A stretch of 64,000 bases of DNA from OCS116 sp051531935 (GTDB taxonomy: Bacteria > Pseudomonadota > Alphaproteobacteria > Rhizobiales > OSC116). Both the position numbers and the translations under genes were made by a program. The DNA lies in assembly GCA_051531935.1 (NCBI GenBank), contig JAOPTR010000024.1, positions 1 to 64,000 of the forward strand, read 5' to 3'. This document shows positions 16,395 through 25,728 of this stretch, piece after piece (within the stretch, counting starts at the first letter, position 1; each line of letters opens with the position of its first letter). The notes beneath the pieces were generated by a model, which saw nothing but the letters and a program-made list of their open reading frames with translations, was not told the DNA's origin and did not search any database.

Positions 16395-18479
16395 GTGGAA
16401 AAGCAATTGACTAAAGACACTGAGCAACAAAATGAAATTGATGCACTCGAAGTCTATGAACATATATTAGAGCAAGAGGATCAGGATAGGCATTCTGGCG
16501 CAGTTTTTATTGATAACGCAGTAAGAACCATCGGTCACACTGTAATGTGGGTTAATTTTATCCTGATGATCGCCATCGTCTCTCAAGTATTTATGCGCTA
16601 TGCATTCAGTATGAATTTCCCACAATTAGATGAATTGCAATGGCATTTATATGGCCTAACGACAATGTTTGGTTTGTCATATGCGATGGTTTCAAATTCC
16701 CATGTGCGGGTCGATTTACTACACGTTTTATTATCTCGGCGTTCGCAACGCATTATCGAAATAATAGGCATTCTATTTTTACTATCCCCATTTTTATATT
16801 TGATGATAGACCAAGGCTTCGAGTATTTTTATGAAAGCTGGCGCGTCAATGAACGCTCCGATAGCCCCATTGGCTTGCCTGCACGTTGGGCGTTAAAAGC
16901 AGTCATTCCGCTGAGTTTTATATTGCTTGCTTTTGCAGCAGTCGCACGGCTCATTCATGATGTGCATGCTTTATATACAAGACGCGATTTAGAAAATGAA
17001 GGCCGCGGGCTGTTGCTCATTTTGGGTTCATTAATTACCTTCGCATTAATTGCCTATGGCCTAAGTTTTCTGGTCGAAACAACTGAAGAAAAACTCGTCA
17101 TTTATATGTTTATGACCTTCATTGCTTTGTTATTTAGTGGCTACCCAGTGGCGTGGACTTTGGCAGGTGTTGGCGTTTTATATTGTGGCTTAGCGTTCTT
17201 GTTCGATGAAGGCATGATGAATTGGACTGGCTTAGATGAGACACTTATAGGCCTTGATTACTTAACATTAGGCGCCGTGGTAAACAGAGTATATGCCACA
17301 ATGTCTAATGCCGTATTAGTGGCTTTGCCTATGTTTATATTCATGGGTTTGATGCTCGATGAATCAGGCGTGGCCGAACGTCTTATGACATCAATGCAAA
17401 AACTATTTGGCCGCACCCGTGGCGGCTTGGCCATTACCGTGGTGGTGATTGGTATTATTTTAGCAGCTTCTACAGGAATTATTGGTGCATCCGTGGTTCT
17501 CTTAGGGGTATTGTCATTACCCGCTATGATGAAGGCCAATTATTCTAAGAGCCTGTCAACAGGCATCATCGCGGCTTCTGGCACGTTAGGCATTCTCATT
17601 CCACCTTCAATTATGTTGGTGATTATGGCCGATCAAATGGCGCTGAGCGTCGGCGATTTATTTATGGGCGCAGTGTTCCCAGGCGTCATCATTGGCGGCC
17701 TATATCTAGGTTATATTTTCATTCTCGGCATTGTAAATCGCAAAGCACTGCCAATACCTGCAGATGCCATGCGTCCCGATTGGCAAATCATCAAAGAAGT
17801 GATTATGGCAGTAGTTCCTCCTCTAATGCTCATATTGGCAGTTTTAGGTTCAGTATTTGTTGGCTTGGCAACTCCAACCGAAGCGTCGGGCGTAGGGGCA
17901 ATAGGCGCAACTATATTGGCCTTGGCTTATCGTAAATTAACTTGGAAAAAACTTAAAAATGTTTGTATTTCAACTTATAATACGACCGCTTATATATTTG
18001 CGATATTCATTGGCGCGACTTGCTTTTCATATGTCTTACGAGAGTTGGGCGGCGACGAGTTAATTGAATCCATGGTTTTATCGACTGGCTTTGGCCCATT
18101 AGCGACAGTATCATTTATTCTATTCATTGTATTTCTACTCGGCTTTGTATTGGATTGGATTGAAATCACACTAATCGTATTGCCACTTATGCGCCCTATT
18201 GTGAATGGTTTGGGTTTAGACATTCCGGGTTTTGAAGTTCTAGACGAACCATCACTTATTTGGTTTGTGATATTGGTAGCTGTCACGCTGCAAACTTCGT
18301 TTTTAACTCCCCCCGTGGGCTTTGCGTTGTTTTATTTAAAAGGCGTATGCCCACCTAGTATCAAGCTGATTGATATCTATAAAGGCGTTATTCCTTTTGT
18401 TTTGCTGCAATTAACAGGCTTAGCCATCATTTTCATTTTTCCCAAATTAGTGACTTGGCTGCCATCAGTCGCTTTTTAA
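16395..18479 (+). CDS. Fused TRAP permease (DctQM)
   Basis: A 694-residue membrane protein joining both TRAP permease subunits. Residues up to about 230 form the four-helix DctQ part after an acidic cytoplasmic N-terminus. The remainder is DctM, with IIAASTGIIGASVVLLGVLS, a GTLGILIPPSIMLVIMADQM region and the final FLTPPVGFALFYLKG segment. Such fusions are known in the TakP-type TRAP branch. It works with the binding protein just upstream and sits in an operon with the D-lactate dehydrogenase 21 bases downstream. Confidence 0.93.
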   Translation: MEKQLTKDTEQQNEIDALEVYEHILEQEDQDRHSGAVFIDNAVRTIGHTVMWVNFILMIAIVSQVFMRYAFSMNFPQLDELQWHLYGLTTMFGLSYAMVSNSHVRVDLLHVLLSRRSQRIIEIIGILFLLSPFLYLMIDQGFEYFYESWRVNERSDSPIGLPARWALKAVIPLSFILLAFAAVARLIHDVHALYTRRDLENEGRGLLLILGSLITFALIAYGLSFLVETTEEKLVIYMFMTFIALLFSGYPVAWTLAGVGVLYCGLAFLFDEGMMNWTGLDETLIGLDYLTLGAVVNRVYATMSNAVLVALPMFIFMGLMLDESGVAERLMTSMQKLFGRTRGGLAITVVVIGIILAASTGIIGASVVLLGVLSLPAMMKANYSKSLSTGIIAASGTLGILIPPSIMLVIMADQMALSVGDLFMGAVFPGVIIGGLYLGYIFILGIVNRKALPIPADAMRPDWQIIKEVIMAVVPPLMLILAVLGSVFVGLATPTEASGVGAIGATILALAYRKLTWKKLKNVCISTYNTTAYIFAIFIGATCFSYVLRELGGDELIESMVLSTGFGPLATVSFILFIVFLLGFVLDWIEITLIVLPLMRPIVNGLGLDIPGFEVLDEPSLIWFVILVAVTLQTSFLTPPVGFALFYLKGVCPPSIKLIDIYKGVIPFVLLQLTGLAIIFIFPKLVTWLPSVAF

Positions 18480-18500
18480 CCCCTAAAGTTTGAGACAGAC

Positions 18501-20201
18501 ATGAAAAACAATATCATTGCTGAGTTGACCAGCATCACGGGTCAAAAAAACATCCTCACCAAAGCACACAAAACCAAGCGTTACCGCACAGGTTTTCGTT
18601 CAGGTGAGGGGGCGGCAATCGCGGTTGTTTTTCCAACCTCGTTATGGATGCAATGGCAAATTTTAGAACTCTGCGTAAAAAATGACATCATCATCATTAT
18701 GCAAGCTGCCAATACTGGTTTAACCGAAGGCTCAACACCAAGCGGTAATCAATATGGCCGCGATGTGGTGATACTAAACACCACTAAAATGAACGAAATC
18801 CATGTCATCAATGATGGTGAACAGGTTATTGCCTTGCCGGGAGCAACGCTTTATGAGCTAGAGGAAAAGCTCATAAAATACGATCGCCTACCGCATTCCG
18901 AAATTGGTTCATCCTGCATTGGCGCTTCCATAGTTGGTGGCGTATGTAACAATAGCGGTGGTGCTCTCATCCACCGCGGCCCAGCCTATACCGAGTTGGC
19001 ACTTTTTGCGCAAATACACGATGACGGCCGCCTAGAACTAGTCAATCATCTAGCCATTGATTTGGGCCAAGATCCGGAAACAATACTTAAGAAACTCGAT
19101 AGTGGAGAAATTGATCAATATGATCTAGAGCTTACCGCTAAAAAAGCATCCGACCATTCTTATCAAGATCGCGTTCGAGATATAAATGCGGCAACACCCG
19201 CCCGATATAATGCCGAAAAAACTCATTTATACGAAACAAGTGGCTGTGCAGGCAAATTGGTCGTGTTCGCGATGCGATTGGACACTTATCCAAAAAATGA
19301 CAAAGAAGAATTATTTTATATTGGCACAAATAACCCAAGTGAGCTTTCAGAAATCAGAAACTACATATTGAGTGAGTTTGATAATCTGCCAATATTAGCC
19401 GAATATATGCATAAAGACATTTATGATGTTGCCAAAAAATATGGCAAAGATGTATTTGTGATTATCAACCTTTTGGGCACCAGCTATCTACCTATGTTTT
19501 TTACGTTAAAAGGCAATATGGATGCTTGGTTCGAAAAAATGGGTTTTTTACCCAAATATTTTGCCGATAAAATAATGCAATTCTCCAGCTTATTTTTGCC
19601 CAATCTCTTACCTTCAAAAATTGAATCTTATCGCAAAAAGTACGATCACTATTTAATGATAAAAATGGCCAATGGAGGCATTGAAGAAGCGCAACAATAT
19701 TTTGACAAATATTATTCCAAAAATCAAAATAGGCAAGGTGAATATTGCAAACCATCATCAACGGATTCGGACAAAATATTACTGCACCGCTTTGTGGCGG
19801 CAGGTAGCGCAGTTCGTTATCAAGCAGTTCATCACAAACAGGTTGAAGATGTAATTGCGTTAGATGTAGCGCTGAGGCGTAATGAGAAAGATTGGTTTGA
19901 AGCTTTGCCACCAGAAATTGAGCAGCAGCTTACACACAAATTATATTATGGTCATTTTATGTGTCATGTTTTTCATCAAGATTATTTGGTAAAAAAAGGC
20001 GCCGATATATCTAAAATTAAATCTCAAATGTTAGAATTGTTCACCCAAAAAGGCGCTGAATACCCAGCCGAACACAATGTAGGTCATGTTTACAAAGCCA
20101 AACCAGATTTAGCAGATTTTTATAAAAAGCTCGACCCAACAAATAGCCTCAACCCGGGCATTGGAAAAATGAGCAAAATAAAACACTATTCGGAGAAGTG
20201 A
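18501..20201 (+). CDS. dld: Quinone-dependent D-lactate dehydrogenase (FAD)
   Basis: A 566-residue protein matching E. coli Dld in length and layout. An N-terminal FAD (PCMH) domain contains NTGLTEGSTPSGNQYG and GSSCIGASIVGGVCNNSGGA; the middle is the membrane-contacting domain with LAEYMHKDIYDVAKKYGKDV; the end has the C-terminal cap with PAEHNVGHVYKA and NSLNPGIGKM. It oxidises D-lactate to pyruvate on the inner face of the membrane and passes electrons to quinone. It is the third gene of the operon and is the best clue that the TRAP system imports lactate. It could also accept other D-2-hydroxy acids. Confidence 0.93.
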   Translation: MKNNIIAELTSITGQKNILTKAHKTKRYRTGFRSGEGAAIAVVFPTSLWMQWQILELCVKNDIIIIMQAANTGLTEGSTPSGNQYGRDVVILNTTKMNEIHVINDGEQVIALPGATLYELEEKLIKYDRLPHSEIGSSCIGASIVGGVCNNSGGALIHRGPAYTELALFAQIHDDGRLELVNHLAIDLGQDPETILKKLDSGEIDQYDLELTAKKASDHSYQDRVRDINAATPARYNAEKTHLYETSGCAGKLVVFAMRLDTYPKNDKEELFYIGTNNPSELSEIRNYILSEFDNLPILAEYMHKDIYDVAKKYGKDVFVIINLLGTSYLPMFFTLKGNMDAWFEKMGFLPKYFADKIMQFSSLFLPNLLPSKIESYRKKYDHYLMIKMANGGIEEAQQYFDKYYSKNQNRQGEYCKPSSTDSDKILLHRFVAAGSAVRYQAVHHKQVEDVIALDVALRRNEKDWFEALPPEIEQQLTHKLYYGHFMCHVFHQDYLVKKGADISKIKSQMLELFTQKGAEYPAEHNVGHVYKAKPDLADFYKKLDPTNSLNPGIGKMSKIKHYSEK

Positions 20202-20331
20202 TAAATATTATCCATCAGCTTCATAATACCCTTTGAAACGTTAGAAGCTAAAAATATTGCACTTTCAAAATTATTTGGCTCACTAGATCATAATATACGC
20301 TGCCTAAAATATTTAAAAATTGAGTGTTTTG

Positions 20332-20355
20332 AATAATTTATCATGACAAATTATT
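20332..20355. promoter_or_regulatory. 24-bp near-perfect palindrome before the GntR gene
   Basis: Outer arms AATAATTT (20332-20339) and AAATTATT (20348-20355) around a TCATGA core; only one base pair of the whole 24 breaks the symmetry. It lies about 90 bases before the GntR start. An 18-base related sequence with three changes is at 21258-21275 before kdgD. Inference: autoregulatory operator. Confidence 0.6.
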
Positions 20356-20445
20356 ATATTCATTTGTATTTTCTGGTTTTATTTTGTATTCTCCCAATGT
20401 ACGGCTATTATACGCAACAGAAAATTCTGAAAAGTGCAGCTTAAT

Positions 20446-21171
20446 ATGAAGATAGATACAAAGCCAAAGCAAAATTTGACGCAAAAGGTGAAAAGCATCT
20501 TGCGCCAAAAATTAGAAAATCAAGAGCTATTGCCTGGTGATAAATTACCGACTGAACAAAAATTAATCAATGAATTTGGCGTGAGCCGCACTGTAATAAG
20601 AGAAGCCATATCTGGCCTTAAGGCAGATGGCTTGCTGGTTTCTATTCAAGGTTCAGGTGTGTTTGTGCTTGAAACCGATAAGCAGAAAAATAGCATCGAC
20701 TTACCACACAGTAATATTAAAACAATTTCAAGCGTCATAGAGGCTTTGGAGCTTAGAGACGCGGTTGAGACCCGCTCTGCAGAGCTTGCAGCAAGGCGAT
20801 GCTCCCCCATTCAAGAGGCCGAAATTTACGCTCGGTTTAGCGATTTTAAGCGCAAAGTAATGGCCGGTGATACGTCCGAAAAAGAAGATTTTGCATTTCA
20901 TGTCGCGATCGCTAAAGCATCTAATAATGAACAATTCGTAGACTTCCTCACCCTGATTGGTAGGAATATCATTCCGCGTTCTCAATTGCGTATAGAAGCT
21001 AATTTGCAATTAGACCCCAATTACGAGAAGCGGATACTGCAAGAACATGAAGAAATTTTAATGGCCATCATTAATAATGACAGTGAAGCAGCTCGTATTG
21101 CCATGCATAGCCATTTGTCTAAAAGTGCAGATCAATATAAGAAATTGATAAGATTAGCGCGAAATTCTTAA
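20446..21171 (+). CDS. FadR-type GntR regulator of the kdgD/ABC cluster
   Basis: A 241-residue regulator: the GntR winged helix (residues about 10-75) with LLPGDKLPTEQKLINEFGVS and TVIREAISGLKADGLL, then an FCD domain with ELRDAVETRSAELAARR and the histidines typical of its metal/effector site. The frame also opens with a GTG at 20434. I prefer the ATG at 20446, but neither has a clear ribosome binding site. It stands directly upstream of kdgD in the same direction, and near-palindromes before both genes suggest it controls both. Confidence 0.87.
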   Translation: MKIDTKPKQNLTQKVKSILRQKLENQELLPGDKLPTEQKLINEFGVSRTVIREAISGLKADGLLVSIQGSGVFVLETDKQKNSIDLPHSNIKTISSVIEALELRDAVETRSAELAARRCSPIQEAEIYARFSDFKRKVMAGDTSEKEDFAFHVAIAKASNNEQFVDFLTLIGRNIIPRSQLRIEANLQLDPNYEKRILQEHEEILMAIINNDSEAARIAMHSHLSKSADQYKKLIRLARNS

Positions 21172-21257
21172 GTTATACAGTAGTTGAAATGCATGTTAAT
21201 TAGCGCTAATACATAACATATTTCTCATTCATCGTATGTATTTTAAGTAAATTTCAA

Positions 21258-21275
21258 AATTCATCATAACAAATC
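21258..21275. promoter_or_regulatory. Second copy of the TCATGA-type operator before kdgD
   Basis: AATTCATCATAACAAATC matches 15 of 18 bases of the centre of the palindrome at 20332-20355 and lies 66 bases before the kdgD start. It is a candidate second site for the same GntR regulator. Confidence 0.45.
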
Positions 21276-21341
21276 TTGACAAATTCATTTTTGCAATTAC
21301 GATTATATCCAACAGTTCTTACTAATTTTGGATATATAAAA

Positions 21342-22244
21342 ATGACTCCCAAAGAATTACAAAACGTAGTTGCCTCAGGCCTTTTGTCTTTTCCTGTGAC
21401 TCATTTTGACGATGATCTAGAGTTTAATAAACCTGCCTATCAGCATCATATCGAATGGCTGTCTCAATATGATGCCGCGGCATTATTTGCTGCTGGTGGT
21501 ACGGGCGAGCTTTTTTCTCTAACACCTAAAGAAGTGGTTGATGTAGTGCGCTCTGCCAAACAAGTTTCTGGCGATATGCCAATTATTGCAGGCTGTGGCT
21601 ATGGTACAAAACTAGCCATTGAAATTGCTCAAAATGTCGAGCAGGCAGGGGCTGATGGCATTTTATTACTACCAAATTACTTAATTTCAGGCACGCAAGA
21701 AGGGTTGTTTCAGCACATCAAAGCTGTGTGTGACTCAGTGGATTTTGGCGTGATTATATATAACAGAGCCAATGCGATCGTAAATGCTCAAACCGTTATG
21801 AGACTTGCCGATGAGTGCCCAAATCTTATCGGATTTAAAGATGGCACTGGCGACATTAATTTAGTGCGCGAAATAGTCGTTAAATGCGGTGATAGACTGT
21901 CCTATATCGGCGGAATGCCAACCCACGAAATGTTTGCTGAGGCCTACGACGCAATGGGAGTGAGTACCTACTCATCCGCAGTGTTCAATTTCGTACCCGA
22001 AATGGCGTTGGAATTTTATAATGCATTACGAGCCAAAGACAAATTGGTTATGGATCGACTGCTAAAAGACTTCTTTTTCCCGTTTATGGAAATTAGAGAT
22101 CGCGCACCTGGTTATGCCGTTTCTGCGATTAAAGCAGGTGTCAATATAATTGGTAAAAACGCAGGACGTCTGCGCCCACCTTTGTCGGATTTAACTGAGC
22201 AGGAAGTCGAGACTTTAGCTCAGATTATGAAGGGGTATCGTTAA
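21342..22244 (+). CDS. kdgD: 5-dehydro-4-deoxyglucarate dehydratase
   Basis: A 300-residue enzyme of the DHDPS/NAL superfamily. It matches Pseudomonas KdgD along its length: GLLSFPVTHFDDD at the start, ALFAAGGTGELFSLT (substrate carboxylate loop), the catalytic tyrosine in IIYNRANA, the Schiff-base lysine in IGFKDGTGD, and VYSSAVFNF-like GVSTYSSAVFNFVPEM. It converts 5-dehydro-4-deoxy-D-glucarate to 2-oxoglutarate semialdehyde, CO2 and water in glucarate/galactarate breakdown. The frame runs up to 21276, but the ATG at 21342 gives the family N-terminus. The semialdehyde could be finished by the dehydrogenase at 39771-41318. No aldarate dehydratase is in the window. Confidence 0.92.
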   Translation: MTPKELQNVVASGLLSFPVTHFDDDLEFNKPAYQHHIEWLSQYDAAALFAAGGTGELFSLTPKEVVDVVRSAKQVSGDMPIIAGCGYGTKLAIEIAQNVEQAGADGILLLPNYLISGTQEGLFQHIKAVCDSVDFGVIIYNRANAIVNAQTVMRLADECPNLIGFKDGTGDINLVREIVVKCGDRLSYIGGMPTHEMFAEAYDAMGVSTYSSAVFNFVPEMALEFYNALRAKDKLVMDRLLKDFFFPFMEIRDRAPGYAVSAIKAGVNIIGKNAGRLRPPLSDLTEQEVETLAQIMKGYR

Positions 22245-22393
22245 TAATAATTTTTCAATAAAGCACGCCGCTACGATTATTCCTAAAGAAAATAAACGTT
22301 AAAAAGAGCGTGTGAGAATGACCATTCTAAATGGCAGATTTGAAAATATAGATAGCTGATTTATGGTTTATGTTTTTTCTGTATTTTAGCTTT

Positions 22394-22421
22394 TTGTAAT
22401 GAAGGTATTATTTTATTACAA
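22394..22421. promoter_or_regulatory. TTGTAAT-N14-ATTACAA inverted repeat before the ABC operon
   Basis: Arms 22394-22400 and 22415-22421, about 115 bases before the ABC binding-protein start in a 292-base gap with no gene. It may be an operator or chance in AT-rich DNA. The gap also has a short AGAAT/ATTCT repeat at 22314-22328. Confidence 0.3.
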
Positions 22422-22536
22422 TGGTTTTTGGCAATAATTTCTCGCCACAATTCCGCAATGTATATTAAAAACAGCATGTTAACTTAATTTGTTTGGCATT
22501 TTGCCATCAAAAAATTATACACTCTGGGAGGGATGT

Positions 22537-23832
22537 ATGGTGAAGATTGATCGTAGGAAATTACTAAAAGGTATGGCCATTGGGGCTGGCGGTGTTGCCG
22601 CTTCTTCAATGTTTGGCACAAATGCGTTTGCAGCCGATGCAAAAATTCGTCATTTTTGGTGGGGCAATCCATCACGAGATGAGCGCACATATAAAGTGAT
22701 TGAGCTGTTTAAAGCAGCAAATCCAGGTGTTGATGTGTCTGGCGAAACCATTGGTTGGAGCGACTATTGGACAAAAATGGCCACTCAAACTGCTGGTAAG
22801 AACATGGCAGATTTAGTGCAAATGGATTACAGATTCTTATTTGAATATGTACGCCGTGGCGCCTTGTTACCACTAGATGAATATTTTGGCAAAACACTTC
22901 ATTTAGAAGATTTTGACAAAAGCGCATTAGCTGGCGGTATGGTTGATGGCAAGTTATACGCACTTAACATTGGTTCCAACTCGCAAGTTTGCATTTATAA
23001 CCCAAGCATGGTTGAAAAAGCAGGCGTTGAATTCGATCCAATTAATTGGATGCATGACGACCAAATGCGTGTCGGTCAAAAAATCACAGAATCTACACCT
23101 GATGGTGTTTGGGGTTGTGATGATGGCACATTAATGCCTGTTGTGTGGGAAATTTGGTCTCGCCAACGCGGTAAGCCATTTTATGGTGCAGACGGCACAG
23201 TCGATGCCACAGCAAAAGATCTCGAAGATTTTTGGATGTATTGGGCTGAAATGCGTGCTTCTGGCGCGGCACCTAATGGCGAACATTCGGTCACTAAGCT
23301 TGCAACAGCTATGTCTGAATCAGGCGTTGTGACGGGCGAAACCGCTATGTCTTACATGTGGTCTAACCAAATTGTGGGCGTGCAAGCATTGTCTAAAGAT
23401 ACAATTGCAGCCGCCATGCATCCGCATATGAAAGATGGCGATCCAGGACAATTTATCAAACCATCACAATTCTTGTCAATGACACGTGATACGGATAATC
23501 CTGAACTAGCCACTCAATATATGAACGCATGGGTGAATGACCCTGCAGCGACAGCAGTTCTTGGTTTAGAGCGTGGCATTCCTGCCTCATCTAAAGTACG
23601 TGCCGCTTTAGCGGGTGATTTTACTGAAGCTGAAAAAGTTTCTGTAAGTTACTTTAGCGCAATTCAAGATAAGGTTGGCACTTTGTCTCCTCCACCACCA
23701 AAAGGTGCTGGTGAAGCGCATGATGCTTATATTCGTGCAGCAACCAATGTTATTCTTGGTAAAGTTTCAATCAAAGATGGCGCTGTTGCTTTCATTGATG
23801 AAGCCCAGTCTATCATTGATCGTGCATCATAA
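22537..23832 (+). CDS. CUT1-family ABC sugar-binding protein
   Basis: A 431-residue periplasmic binding protein. The N-terminus MVKIDRRKLLKGMAIGAGG is a twin-arginine signal, followed by a cleavage region near NAFAAD. The body has the extracellular-solute-binding family 1 layout: IRHFWWGNPSRDERT, then DYWTKMATQTAGKNMADLVQ and a DGKLYALNIGSNSQVCIYN segment. The ATG at 22537 has GGGAGGG at ideal spacing and is preferred over 22489. It is first in an operon with two permeases, an ATPase and three oxidoreductases. The ligand is probably an oligo- or monosaccharide or uronate; the neighbouring kdgD favours a uronic-acid source. Confidence 0.9.
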   Translation: MVKIDRRKLLKGMAIGAGGVAASSMFGTNAFAADAKIRHFWWGNPSRDERTYKVIELFKAANPGVDVSGETIGWSDYWTKMATQTAGKNMADLVQMDYRFLFEYVRRGALLPLDEYFGKTLHLEDFDKSALAGGMVDGKLYALNIGSNSQVCIYNPSMVEKAGVEFDPINWMHDDQMRVGQKITESTPDGVWGCDDGTLMPVVWEIWSRQRGKPFYGADGTVDATAKDLEDFWMYWAEMRASGAAPNGEHSVTKLATAMSESGVVTGETAMSYMWSNQIVGVQALSKDTIAAAMHPHMKDGDPGQFIKPSQFLSMTRDTDNPELATQYMNAWVNDPAATAVLGLERGIPASSKVRAALAGDFTEAEKVSVSYFSAIQDKVGTLSPPPPKGAGEAHDAYIRAATNVILGKVSIKDGAVAFIDEAQSIIDRAS

Positions 23833-23838
23833 TATAAA

Positions 23839-23880
23839 TGCCTCCGTAGCCGAATGCTGCGGAGGCAATTTCTTTTCTCA
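23839..23880 (+). terminator. Intercistronic hairpin after the ABC binding protein
   Basis: Stem TGCCTCCG/CGGAGGCA (23839-23846, 23860-23867), extended inside by AGC/GCT, then a T-rich tail (ATTTCTTTTCTC). It lies between the binding-protein stop and the first permease and probably sets the usual excess of binding protein. Confidence 0.75.
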
Positions 23881-23897
23881 TTTTTTACAGGTTACTT

Positions 23898-24791
23898 ATG
23901 CGTAAATTATTTGCCAAAAATTTGCCGGGTTATGTCTTTCTATCACCGTGGCTTATTGGCTTTTTCTTTTTGGCGCTTGGCCCTATTCTGGTTTCACTTT
24001 ATCTATCGTTCACAAAATACGATATGGTGGGAGACCCACGATGGGTTGGCTTTGCGCAATATGAATACATGTTTCTTAAGGATAAACGCTTCTGGAAATC
24101 ACTAGAGGTAACCTTTACTTATGTATTTTTAGCTGTGCCGTTGCGCTTAGGTTTCGCGCTCATGATTGCCATGATATTGGATAAAGGCATACGCAGTATT
24201 GGTATATATCGCGCACTCTATTATCTACCGTCTATCCTCGGCGCATCCATTGCCATTGCCATATTGTGGCGGCAAGTTTTTGGGTTTGATGGGGTTATCA
24301 ATTCATTTTTAGCATATATGGGCATTCAAGGTCCCAATTGGCTCGCTAACCCAGATACATCACTCTACACGTTGGTGGTTTTGGCAATTTGGCAATTTGG
24401 CTCTCCAATGCTTATTTTCCTAGCGGGTCTACGTGGTATTTCGTCCGAATTATACGAAGCCGCCGAAATTGATGCAGCTTCAAAACCAAGGCAATTTTTC
24501 TCCATCACCCTGCCTTTGCTCGCACCCGTAATCTTCTTCAATGTCATCTTGCAAACCATTGAATCGTTTAAAACATTCTCAAGCGCCTTTATCATTTCAA
24601 ATGGTGATGGCTCACCAGCAGACTCGTTGTTATTCTTTACAATTTATCTGTTTAATGAAGCGTTCAAATTCTTCAGAATGGGCTATGCGTCGGCATTGGC
24701 TTGGACATTGTTACTCATTATCGGCACATTCACTGCCATTTCTTTCCTCACCTCAAAATATTGGGTCCACTATGAAAATGAGAAGGATTAA
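23898..24791 (+). CDS. ABC sugar permease (MalF-like)
   Basis: A 297-residue inner-membrane protein with six predicted helices and the permease EAA loop ELYEAAEIDAASKPRQFFSI-TLPLLAP near residues 190-215. It pairs with the MalG-like permease encoded 3 bases downstream to form the import channel. The name rests on family features and operon position. Confidence 0.93.
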   Translation: MRKLFAKNLPGYVFLSPWLIGFFFLALGPILVSLYLSFTKYDMVGDPRWVGFAQYEYMFLKDKRFWKSLEVTFTYVFLAVPLRLGFALMIAMILDKGIRSIGIYRALYYLPSILGASIAIAILWRQVFGFDGVINSFLAYMGIQGPNWLANPDTSLYTLVVLAIWQFGSPMLIFLAGLRGISSELYEAAEIDAASKPRQFFSITLPLLAPVIFFNVILQTIESFKTFSSAFIISNGDGSPADSLLFFTIYLFNEAFKFFRMGYASALAWTLLLIIGTFTAISFLTSKYWVHYENEKD

Positions 24792-24794
24792 ACC

Positions 24795-25703
24795 ATGTCT
24801 GATATTATAAATACTAATGTTAACAGTCAGAACGTGGCTGAAATTTCTAAAAAATTACGCATTGCTCGGCATAAACGCGAAAATAAACAAGCTTTGCTTA
24901 AACATTTATTTCTAGGCATATTCGCCATAGCTATGCTCTATCCTTTGTTATGGATGTTTGCTAGCTCGCTAAAACCCGAAAATGAAATATTTGGTAAGCT
25001 ATCCCTATGGCCGTCCGAGTTCCATTGGCATAATTATATTGATGGATGGAACCGCTTACAGGTGAGCTTCACACAGTTTTATGCCAATAGCTTCTTGGTT
25101 ACATTTCTTTCGGTAATTGGCAATCTAATCTCGTGTTCATTTGCAGCCTACGCTTTTGCGCGGCTAACATTTTCATGGAGCAAATTTTGGTTTGCTTTGA
25201 TGATGATGACGCTAATGATCCCTTATCATGTGGTGCTTATTCCGCAATATGTGATGTTCCTAAAATTAGGTTGGGTGGATACATATTTACCGTTGGTTGT
25301 GCCACGCTTTTTAGCCTCAGATGCTTTTTTCATCTTCCTTATGGTGCAGTTCTTTAGACAGTTGCCGCGTGAATTAGATGAAGCCGCAAGCATAGATGGC
25401 TGCTCGCCTTACAAAATCTACTGGGCAATTATCATGCCTCTATCTATGCCTGCCATGGCAACAGCGGGCATCTTTTCATTCATCTGGGTATGGGAGGATT
25501 TCCTCGCACCGCTCATTTATCTGAATGAGATGGAAAATTACACGGTGCCATTGGCACTTAGGCTGTTTGTCGATCAAGACAGCGAGTCGGCCTTTGGGCA
25601 GATGTTCTCAATGTCAATTTTGTCACTCGTTCCCGTAATATTATTCTTTGTAATATTCCAAAAATTAATCATTAAGGGCATCGCGATGAGCGGCCTTAAA
25701 TAA
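24795..25703 (+). CDS. ABC sugar permease (MalG-like)
   Basis: A 302-residue permease with six predicted helices after a cytoplasmic N-terminus of about 40 residues. The EAA loop reads ELDEAASIDGCSPYKIYWAI, then IIMPLSMPA. The start lies 3 bases after the MalF-like stop, with an AGAAGGA site overlapping the upstream gene end. It forms the second half of the channel. Confidence 0.93.
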   Translation: MSDIINTNVNSQNVAEISKKLRIARHKRENKQALLKHLFLGIFAIAMLYPLLWMFASSLKPENEIFGKLSLWPSEFHWHNYIDGWNRLQVSFTQFYANSFLVTFLSVIGNLISCSFAAYAFARLTFSWSKFWFALMMMTLMIPYHVVLIPQYVMFLKLGWVDTYLPLVVPRFLASDAFFIFLMVQFFRQLPRELDEAASIDGCSPYKIYWAIIMPLSMPAMATAGIFSFIWVWEDFLAPLIYLNEMENYTVPLALRLFVDQDSESAFGQMFSMSILSLVPVILFFVIFQKLIIKGIAMSGLK

Positions 25704-25728
25704 TAAAGTTCAAGTTGGAGAATATATA

